NCBI GenBank assembly: GCA_029339505.1
Contig: JAQISU010000210.1
Location: 11,297,501-11,361,500 of the forward strand
DNA length: 64,000 bases
Source of the DNA: Unio delphinus
Lineage: Eukaryota; Mollusca; Bivalvia; Unionida; Unionidae
Reading direction: 5' to 3'
In this document: positions 47,701-59,300 of the stretch, one piece after another
How positions within the stretch are numbered: position 1 is the first letter of the stretch
Layout of the letters: each line of letters starts with the position of its first letter
Notes under the pieces: model-generated
Databases searched by the model: none
Seen by the model: only the letters and a program-made list of their open reading frames with translations
What the model was told of the DNA's origin: nothing
Translations under genes and position numbers: made by a program

Positions 47701-50263
47701 CTGACCACCCAACCCTATACCCCACCATTTATATGAATTAACAAAAATACCTTCTGACCAACTAACCCTATACCTCACCATTCATATGAATTAACAATGA
47801 TTGTGACTAGGCATATATTACACTTTTGGAGCTAATAAAGTGTTCATGAAGATACCAGTAAGTGATTTTGAACTTGAAAATAATGTTGAATATAAGTCTG
47901 ATAGACATAAACAGGCAGCATGCAGATCAACCCCTCTTTCCACAATATTGTAAAATTAAATGTAGAGAATGTATAAGTCCTATTCAGTTTAAAAGTATAA
48001 TGCCATTTTCATTTATTTTCTCAAACAGTTAACTCAGTGGGATCATATCATACAAAACTATTTAGTCCAATACAGTTAAGATTAGGGGCCCCGATTGGCT
48101 GAGTGGTCTAAGGTGCTGTCCGTTACGGATCACTGCCATCTCACCTGTCTGCGTGGGTTTGAGTCTAAGATTCGGCCAATGTAGTTTTGTGAGAAAGCTT
48201 GCCAGTAGCTTCTTATGGGTTGGTGGTTCTTTCCAGGGTTTTTCCAGGTTCTTCCTCCACCATTAATACTGACCACCATGTATAGCCTATATTGTGCTGA
48301 AAAATGGCGTTGAACCATAAAAAACAAACAAACAAAACAGTTTAAGATTAACTGAATAAATAAGAAAGACCTAAAAGAAAGGATTCGCTGCACATGAACT
48401 TCTAAATGGACATTCATGTATTTGTATTAATTTATTTGTCTCTTATTTGTATTTTCAGCTGTATCAATTGCAGGAAAAAGATACCCAGACAAAGTTAGAA
48501 ATGTTGTTCAAGAAGAATAATTATACACTGGCAATTAGGTAAGATATTACATTAACGATGATTTTTTTAATGTACGTATATTTTCAAAATGTTGTAGCTT
48601 TAAATCTTGCAAAATTATTCTGACATGTTTTGTGTATATATGAAGCTTACAAAATGGAAAACCAGCAAAAAGCTAAGGAATTTGGCTCAGGCCATGCAGC
48701 TGCTTTCTGTTTTAATTTAATCACCATGCCAAATGGACTAATTAAAGGTAATGTCAGTAGATAGTAGTAATAAAAACAGCTGACACAACAACTTGTGATC
48801 AAGCAGATCCCTCAATAAAGGTAGCCATGAGCTTCTTTAATGGTATTTCTTTGAAGATAATTTTAAATGAAAACCTTTTCATCTTGATCCAGTGGCTGAA
48901 TTAAGGGAGCGCTCTACAGATATAAATTTCTGAGAAAGTTGTGATGTACGGTGAAGTTGTTTACATTTGCAGCATGCACAGTAGATAGACCTCTATGTTG
49001 CTTTAATGAACTATGGCTGAAATTCCATTGGAAAAAGTACACTATCTTTAGCAGTTGTTAAAATACAGAAAATAAATTTTGCCAGACTACAGACAATAAC
49101 AGCTTCTGAAAGTGCAATAAATAAATTACCAAATATATAAAAAGTAAAAAACGTTTTCAGCTCTCTCTTTTTACAATCTACCTTTGAAGTCCAGGAAGTG
49201 ATAATGACCAAGCAGAGCTAGCAGTTATTTTTAGTTGCAGATTTGAAGTAAGGCCAAGCTGAATACTATATAACCCATATTACACCCATCAAGCATACAC
49301 CAACATAAAGGGAATTAAATGTTCTTTAAATAATACCTAAGATATACAAGGCTTGTTTTAGAAAGTCAGTACAGTAAAACCTGATATGAGATACCACTCC
49401 TTCTGCCAACAAAAAGCGTTCTCAAGACAGGTGGTCTCTCATAGCAGGTTTGTACAAAAAGACCAGTTTACAAGGTCCAGTTTTACAACAATTTCAAGAA
49501 AAATAACTACAACCTTGAACATATATTCTATTTTTTTTGTCAATTGTTCTGCTAAAATATTGTATGCATTCATCTAACAACAAAATTATATAGCAGTAAA
49601 GATATACTTCTATCATTAAACATGAAATCACATTTAAATTTTATGAGCACAGATTTTGGCATATGAAATCGTTTAAGAATTACACCTTTTCATTTATAAC
49701 ATTCTAAATTTTTTTTACAGACGTTTAAACCACTTTTTTTGCGAGTTGTCTGCCATTTTTCACTTTTTTCAGTTACAGTAAATATTTTCTCCAGCCTTTA
49801 AAATTTGTCACTTTTTAGATGGAGTTTCATCCACTGTTATTAAGGTTCTATGTGTTAAAATTTCTGGTGCTTACATGTAATATCGACTGTATATTTGTTT
49901 TGATTGGACTGTGGGGAAAATATGATTGATATCAATAAATATTAACTTACAGAATATAGCAATAAAGGTACATAATATGTTTATACAGAGGCAGTACTGT
50001 GCCATGAATTGTCCTATGACTGAAGAAGACCTTGTTTGTTTATAAGAGTGTGGTTTATATAGAAAAATCTTGATGACTTGTTCCACAATTTTGCCCTTTT
50101 TCTTGCATCTGTTGTGTCAAATAGTGCACTTTTACTATTGTCTGAGGAAATTTTCATCCTGGGAATTTTGAGAAGGGTTTTGACTAAATTAACATTGGTA
50201 TACCTAGCTTTGATCATCTGATCAAAACTTGATAGTCAGGATTGCGTTCATAAACCAATAAGC

Positions 50264-50320
<57 letters not shown>

Positions 50321-53300
50321 ATGTATGTACAGACTCCAAATTAGATACTTTACCATATCTACATTAACTTTGCAGATCCTTTGTGCTTAATTTGTAATTA
50401 AACTACATTTACAATTCCAATTTTGGCATCCTTTTTGCGATCTTTTTGCTGCTGTTTCATAAACAGACTGAAATGCCCTCAGATTGTATTTAATCACTTT
50501 CATTCATCGTCTTTGATGTGGATCAGAATAGTAATATATTTGTTGAAGTTGGGGTTTTCAGAAGTGTCAAATTCAGATTTTCTATATCATGAGTGATAAA
50601 GTTGGGTTTTCCATTGACAAAGTGTTGAAGTGGGAGAACTATTGCTTTTACCTTTTAAAAGCAGATTTTAATTATTTAAAATATGCAGTGCACAAAATAA
50701 AATTAAAATACAGCATACAGTCTACAATAAGTTAAAATATAACTCCAGCTGTAGTAAATTAAAAAAATATTTGTAGTGGATGTTTCTGTTTTTCCTAAGC
50801 ATAAGGTTGCCGTTTGAACTTAATGGTAACATCGTTTTTGAGCAAGGGGTCACCCATTGGCATCATACTTTGATTATAAGTGTGCTTAAATGTTCAAAAT
50901 CTGCCCAGATCACTGAGTCACAGTTGGACCCAAAGGGTTCAAAGGTATTTCTGAGTACGAAGCCTAACCTAATGGTTCAAAGTCTTTCATGAGCTAGATG
51001 TTAGGTTTATTGTTCATGCATAAATCTGTTACAAAATGAATACATTATTTATACATTGCCTTTGAATGGTTTTATTAAATTAGTACTAATGAAATGGCAA
51101 GCTTAAATCTGATTTATGATTTGAGTTGATAGTTGAAGTGTATTCTTCATAAACAATCCTGATTGCATAAAATTAAAGGTTTTGTTTTTGTTTATTTATA
51201 CTTTTTTATTTATTGTAGCCTTGCCCGCAGTCAGCAATATGACCAGGAAGGGCTGATTGACATTTTCACGCAGTACGGGGACCACCTGTATGGAAAGGGA
51301 GACCATGATGGTGCCATTGACCAGTATATCAAAACCATTGGCAAACTAGAGGCATCGTATGTCATTAGAAAGGTAGGATCTTTATCCATTATGCTGTAAT
51401 TAACCATTAGAAAGGTGGGATCTTTATCCATTATGCTGTATTTAACCATTAGAAAGGTGGGATCTTTATCCATTATGCTGTATTTAACCATTAGAAAGGT
51501 GGGATCTTTATCCATTATACTGTAATTAACCATAAGAAAGGTGGGATCATTATCCATTATGCTGTAATTAACCATTAGAAAGGTGGGATCTTTATCCATT
51601 ATGCTGTAATTAACCATTAGAAAGGTGGGATCTGTATCCTATATATGTTGTTTTTAACAATGTAATCTTGCATGGTTGATTTGATGTTTGATGTTCAGTC
51701 TATATTTCCATATGACTTGATGGAAACATTTTAGGTCTTTTTGTTAAACAGGATCAAAGATCAGAATATCTAAAGTCTTCTGACCCGAGGTCAGTTCAAA
51801 AGGTCATAAGTCATATTCATTAAGATCATAACCTAATAATGACCACTTCAAAAGGTCTATAATTGTATAATACTACGTAAACAGGATCCAGGAAAAACAC
51901 TAATTTAGTTACCTGTAGATTGTTTAATTTTAAGTATGAATTTCTTCAAAGAGTCTGTTTATCCAGGTAGGGAGTGATCTTGGTATAATTTCTTTCCATA
52001 CATGTATGCACAATGCATGTTACCTTTCCATACATGTATGCACAATGCATGTTACCTTTCCATACATGTATGCACAATGCATGTTACCTTCAGTTCGTTA
52101 TTTATTGATACAAAAGCTTTATTTGCCTGTGACCACCTGACCTAGCTTGGATTTAACTTTACCAGTATTTTTGTTATGTCCCAGTTTCTGGATTCCCAGA
52201 GGATTCATAACCTGACCAAGTATCTGCAGGCACTGCACAAGGCACAGATGGCTACTGAGGAACACACCACCCTCCTCCTCAACTGTTATACCAAGCTCAA
52301 AGATGTCTCAAAACTGGATGAATTTATAATGGTAAGCAAATAGTTTACATTGTTACCCAAGGCACAGAGAGCCATTTAGAGTCCCATGCTCCACTAACCT
52401 CAAAGAAGTCTCAAAACGAGACAAGTTTACAGTAACAAGCAGGACAAGTTGATTATAATGAGATTATTTTGTAAGTGACACATATAATGCACAAAAATGA
52501 CAATGTACTATTGCACCATTTTTCTTAACTGATTCAACAAGATTAACCTGGACATGCTTCATCACAGTGTGGTAAGCATGTGATGGGAAGTGACTCATCA
52601 TTTTGCCATAGGTTTTGTGTGTTTTAGCTATGAAAATTGTGATATGTATTGCAAATTTGACTTCATATTTGTAAAATATTTACACTTTCTTGTGCTTCTC
52701 TTTCTCTGACATTTTCAGAGAATATAAACTTTGCTGTATATTGTCTTGATTGTGCTGATGTGTCATTTAAAACAGTGCTTACATACATTCATATGGAACT
52801 GCAGATGCTCTTTCCATTTTATAAGGAAGCAAACATCACCAAGGATAATTCCAAATATGGCTGTTGTTGTGGATGGATACTCCATAATAGGATCTGATTG
52901 GTGGGCTGGTTTAAAGTGATACAAAGCAAAGTTTATCTGTAAGAGTTGCTCCCCTTTGTTTATATAACCAGACAGACAAAATGAAGTTTTTCAATGCAAG
53001 GTACTAATGGTATGGAAAACTGGGAACCAGTCTGGAAATGGTTGAAGATAAAATAGAGTGGCTGGCCAGGATTAGTTGATAATGAAAGATATATTTTAGT
53101 GTAAAGAATCTTTTGAGAGCTTAGCTGTATCTGAAAAAGACAATAGAGACATCATTTTGTTGATGGAATTTCAGTTCTTTAACAATCTTGAATTTGGAAC
53201 ACTCATCGCTGAAAACAGCAACAGACTCTTTGGTACAGAGTTGAAAGTACGTTTCAAACACATGTGGGTCCAGAAGTTCCATGGTCCATATCCTTTTCTC

Positions 53301-56300
53301 TGTCATCTCTAATGAAGAATATAGATTTGATCTTGAGGACTCATAAATTTCAAGTTATTGAATTTTTAATATTATGGTCTTTACTTCGGTTTACTATTGG
53401 AACTGAATTAGTACTGTGAGTCCTTTTAGGTTTTTTTTACACTTTGTTTGACATGGGCACATAATAAATCTTCACCTGCTTGGCAAGTTACAACTCCTGT
53501 ACCAACTCTTTCTAGCTAGGCAAGTTACAACTCTTGTACCAACTCTTTCTAGCTAGGAAAGTTACAACTCCTGTACCAACTGTTTCTAGCTAGGAAAGTT
53601 ACAACTCCTCTACCAACTCTTTCTAGCTAGGCAAGTTATAACTCCTGTACCAACTCTTTCTAGCTAGGCTAGTCGGTTTGGGACTTGAACTTTGATGTGA
53701 TACACTTTATATCAGGAGACGTGTTGAGCTCAAGTTCTAAACTATCCATGATGTACAGTAGATGATTTGCAGGATGTCTGTTATAAATTGAGAAATATTT
53801 TTTCAAGTTGTAAAAGAAGGATAAAAAAACAGTCTTTCATTTTTCATGTTAAAAATTTAAACAAAAGACCATGCAGTAAAATTTGGATTGAAACAGTGAC
53901 CAGAGTATGTCACCATGCAGGATTCTTTAAAATGATGACATTAACTTCATACTTGGGTATTTTCCTTTCTTTGAATATTAGACCAAAGATCGTGAAGTTG
54001 ACTTTGATGTGGAAACAGCCATCAAGGTGTGTCGCCAGGCAGGATACTACGAGCATGCATTGTTTCTAGCAGAGAAGCACGAAAAACATGAATGGTATCT
54101 ACGCATTCAGTTAGAGAAGATCAAAGACTACCAGAAAGCACTGGAGTATATCGGGAACTTGGAATTTGCTGAGGTATGACATTAGTTATAGTTAGTTATT
54201 TCTGCCATCAGTTTCAATGCATCACTTTCTGGCACAACAGCATCTGAATTTGGCCCGGCCTGTCCATCTTTCAGCACAGCTGTTCACACATCCCAAGAAA
54301 CTAGTTAGTAAGATTATTTAAAGACTGCAGATGAAATTTTGGTAGGCATTATTTGTATGGGGATGTAATATGTTGATTAGATCAAACATTACGATTTTCA
54401 AAGTGTGTCTTACGCTAGACTGAATATGTTGATTAGATCAAACATTGCGATTTTCAAAGTGTGTCTTACGCTAGACTGGATATGTTGATTAGATCAAACA
54501 TTACGATTTTCAAAGTGTGTCTTACGCTAGACTGGATATGTTGATTAGATCAAACATTACGATTTTCAAAGTGTGTCTTACGCTAGACTGGATATGTTGA
54601 TTAGATCAAACATTACGATTTTCAAAGTGTGTCTTACGCTAGACTGAATAAGTTGATTAGATCAAACGTCGATTTTCAAAGTGTGTCTTACGCTAGACTG
54701 AATATGTTGATTAGATCAAACATTACGATTTTCAAAGTGTGTCTTACGCTAGACTGGATATGTTGATTAGATCAAACATTATGATTTTCAAAGTGTGTCT
54801 TATGCTAGACTGAATATGTTGATTAGATCAAACATTACGATTTTCAAAGTGTGTCTTACACTAGACTGGATATGTTGATTAGATCAAACATTACGATTTT
54901 CAAAGTGTGTCTTACGCTAGACTGGATATGTTGATTAGATCAAACATTACGATTTTCAAAGTGTGTCTTACGCTAGACTGGATATGTTGATTAGATCAAA
55001 CATTACTATTTTCAAAGTGTGTCTTACGCTAGACTGGATATGTTGATTAGATCAAACATTATGATTTTCAAAGACTGAATATGTTGATTAGATCAAACAT
55101 TACGATTTTCAAAGTGTGTCTTATGCTAGACTGGATATGTTGATTAGATCAAACATTACAATTTTCAAAGTGTGTCTTACGCTAGACTGAATATGTTGAT
55201 TAGATCAAACATCGATTTTCAAAGTGTGTCTTACGCTAGACTGGATACGTTGATTAGATCAAACATTACGATTTTCAAAGTGTGTCTTACACTAGACTGG
55301 ATATGTTGATTAGATCAAACATTACGATTTTCAAAGTGTGTCTTACGCTAGACTGGATATGTTGATTAGATCAAACATTACGATTTTCAAAGTGTGTCTT
55401 ACGCTAGACTGGATATGTTGATTAGATCAAACATTATGATTTTCAAAGTTTGTCTTACGCTAGACTGAATATGTTGATTAGATCAAACATTATGATTTTC
55501 AAAGTGTGTCTTACGCTAGACTGAATATGGATTACTCTTTTCTTTTCATACAGTAAAAAATAAAAATAAAATAAAGCAAATAAACATTTTTGTCATTTTT
55601 ATTATCATCTTATAATTTTGAGAATATTCTTAGAAAGGTGACAGCTGCGTAATTATACCGTAAGAGTGCTTTCCTTATTTACCATGTATAGCAACTGTAT
55701 ATGACTGTACGTGTAGAACCCATTTATAAGAAAATGTTTCTTTGTTCTTTCACATTGCCTTATTAATTCATTTCATTGATAAGCTAGTTAGTTAGTGAAC
55801 CAGTCTATAGTTTCAAAGAAAATGGTACCAGATGTTAAGTGAAATGCTTTACGGTGTGAGTTGTGGATATTATCTTACAGAAAATGTTAAGAGTTGATGG
55901 TTCTTTTGAAAACTTCGAAACGTGTCAGATCATAAAATAGGACAAATCAACACTGCTTTACAAACTTTAAAAGAAGATTATGAGAATAATGTATTACAGC
56001 ACTCTGAGTACCTGACTAAGATCATTACAGTATTCCAGCTCAGGATCATTCACTAAAGGGAGTAATGAATATAAATAATTTTTCAGTATATTTGTGTTTG
56101 TATTCCAATTCTAATCCATGTGGATTTTGTCCATTGTGACAAGAATTTTTACCAGCTGCAGAACTTGGTTAGTTGTATCAATGTATCTTATCCATCATTC
56201 TTGCTGTAAGTTGTATTTCTGACATGTATTGATTACGCATTTTATGCCCAAATTACACACTTATGCCACTTATAATGTATTGATTACACATTTTATGCCC

Positions 56301-59300
56301 AAATTACACACTTATGCCACTTATAATGTATTGATTACACATTTTATGCCCAAATTACACACTTATGCCACTTAATGGCAATAATATGCTTATGGCTCTT
56401 GAGAGGTGGTGGCTTGTATGCCATTTCTGAACTTGAAGTTAGCACAGTTAAGCAAACACCACTTGCAGGTAAATAAATTAAATTTGGTAGGTTTGTTTGT
56501 ATGCATTTGAAAACGACCTGATTAGATTCTCATGACATTAATGTAAATTGTCATTGTTTTAAAAATACATTTTTAAACTTTATTGGACTTGGAATTTTGT
56601 GACAACAACCTTGTTCATATGATTTGTCAAAATCCACTTGACAAATGAAATATTTTGCAGGTAACAGTTCCATCAGTGACCAATTTGCCAAGTAAGACTC
56701 CATGTCTCATGCAAAACAAACATCTCTTCACTTGCATAAAGTCAGGTCATGTACCAAAAAAGTAAAAGCAAATGACGATTATACATTGTCGGTTTGAAAG
56801 TAATCTTTCTCCTAAGAGAAATATTTAATACCTTAGAACTGAACAATTGACTAAATCAAAATTAGAAAATATATATGAGCTTAAAATTTGTATGAAATGA
56901 TTAAAGTATCTAAATTGGAGAAAGGTTTATTAACATTATGGATACATTTCTGCTATGTGAGTATGGCAAATGCCCAATAGGCAAAATTATAACAGCATCA
57001 TAAATATAATGATTTCCATTATTTTATTCTTCCATTTGAATCTAGCATTTAAATTAACCCTTAAAGTGCGTGTCGCGACTATAGTCGCGCTGTTGTTTTT
57101 TGTCCCGTAGTGTGTGTCGTGACTATAGTCGCGCTCGAGGTGAGCAACACTGATCGCATTCTATAACTTGATCTTGCCATAAATGCCTGTAAAACTATAT
57201 TTGATTGGTTTAAAAAGGCCCGAAACAAGCATTCTGCAGTACTTTACTATATTATTAACGATGTAATTTTACAAATGCTCGCTTTTAAACACATGGTACT
57301 TGTGCAAAGCTAAAATGGCCGACGCTGAATACGAAGGTGATTTCTTACAACAAATATTCGCTTCTGATAGTGATGCTAATAGTGATTTTAAATAATTTAA
57401 GTACAATGATATTATTGGAGCAAGCGAGGTATTGATGGAAATACACATGAATGATTTTGAGCCAGTAATTTACGTGGAACTGGAGTCAGATGTACATGCT
57501 CACTTGACGTGAAAAGATGGCGTGCCTGTCAACCCCCATTCACTGGTAATTCAAAATTAAATGTCGAGATGGTGAATAATGAACCTACGGACTATTTAAG
57601 ACTTTTTCTTAGATGACGAGCTATTGCATCTGATAGTAGATCAAACAAATTGTAATGCAGATCAGAGAGTTCATGAGGCAGACTTGAACGAAAAAAGTCG
57701 CATGAAGAAATGGCGGCCTGTCAACATCTGAGCATCTAAAACGTTTTCGCATCGATTAAAACAATGGGCTTGGTACATCTGTCTGTTCTCAATTCCTAAT
57801 GGGCTATTGATGATGTGATATCAACCGCATACTTCAGCAAAAAAATAAGTATGGGATAGATTTCAAGCTATTCCAAGCAATTTACACCTGTCAGACAATG
57901 AGAACAATTAAGATGACTCTTCACACAAAATCAGCCCAATGATTGAACAAAAATAAAGCTGTTGCTGAGGTTTAATCAACAGATATGGACCTCGGTTTGA
58001 TGATATTATAATAAATAACAGGTGATAGTTTTTCATGAACATTAATTGCTGACTGGAGGGTTTTAACATACCTCTGACATTCATGGAGTGGATTTTTGCA
58101 AAATTGTCACCCTTCCTTTACCTGTGGTTTTCACAATTTATATATAACATTGTGACAGACATAACATGTGCTTGGTTGGACTACTAAAGAATATAACATT
58201 TCTTAGATATATTTGAACTTTTCCATCAAAAACAAACAAAAATACTGATGAAATACAATTGTAACTTGTCATTTTACCTGTATTTACACCTGTACCTGCA
58301 AATATGTTAAACCTACACATGTGTTTTGATGCTAATCTTAAAGTATAGACTCGCACCATCATTTTTTATATAGGGTTTGTCTATCAATAGTGTATTTTTA
58401 ATGAAATACATGCAATTTAAAGACTGTGCAGTTTTCTTCTTTTCTCCCCTGAAACAATTTAGCACTGAGGGACCTTTCACTGCAAAACAATGCAGCACTT
58501 TAAGGGTTAATATTGATTTCAAATTCCAATACTAGTGTTATTTTATGGTTGCTAAAAAGTCATACAATTTTGTTTCATCCAGATCTTTCGCAGTCTGCGT
58601 ATAAGATAAATAACACTATAGAATACTTGACATGCAATGTTTAAAAATCTCCATTCAGTTCATATTGTTATACCCTCACACCAGTCCTCAATTTTGGGAG
58701 GTTTTGTTTGTATGCAATTGAAAATTACCTGATTTGATTCTCATGCCATTAATATAATTTGTCATTGTTTAATTAATACAATTTTTAATTTTATTGAACT
58801 TGGAATTTTGTGACAACAACCTCGTTCAGCCTTTGTGAAAATCCACTTGATGAAATATTATGCAGGCATAATTTTGTATTCATGTAGATCACATGATTTA
58901 CTTTTTAAGGCCATTACTGCAATTTTTCAAATTTTTGTATATAGTTCTTAAAATGACGTTTTAAGAAGGAAAAATAAAGAACCTGATTAGCTACAGGTGA
59001 AGAAAAAGGTAATTGGCAATGCATATTTTGTATGCATACATAATTGTTCTGATTAGATTGTGTACTAGTTTTTGTTTTCACTCATTTTTTATCTTTTTCA
59101 AGATGGATTTTTTTGGTTTATTAAGAGTGTTTTACAAATCTTGTTATTAATATGAATGCTTTGGATTGGGTTTGGGACTCTTTGCCTTCCCTTCCATTTG
59201 TTACCACTTAAGGCTTTTTTCAGGCATTATGACACATCAAAGTTGTTGTAAAGTTAAGTATTTTTGTAAGACCTTATGTAATTTTATGGGGTCAGTGAAC

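Larger units (their letters stand above)
57058..58506 (+). mobile_element. piggyBac-type transposon relic with TTAA target duplication (1.45 kb)
   Basis: CCCTTAAAGTGC at the left end is repeated in inverted orientation at the right end, and both ends are flanked by TTAA (57054-57057 and 58507-58510). This TIR and TTAA duplication are the hallmark of piggyBac-like elements. At 57315 a frame starts MADAEYEGDFLQQIFASDSD, typical of the acidic N-terminus of piggyBac transposases, but it stops after about 25 codons and no DDE/D domain follows. An internally deleted, non-autonomous copy. Confidence 0.9.

Noticed and set aside
47440..47795. Interstitial telomeric sequence (CCCTA-rich)
   Set aside because: CCCTA occurs once per 53-bp unit and not as consecutive hexamers.
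51231..51617. Minus-strand frame of 128 codons with NYSIMDKDPTFLMV repeats
   Set aside because: It is the antisense of VPS11 exon E11 and the 42-bp splice-site repeat.
54365..55530. CRISPR-like regularly repeated array
   Set aside because: Direct head-to-tail 56-bp units with no unique spacers, in a eukaryotic intron: an ordinary minisatellite.
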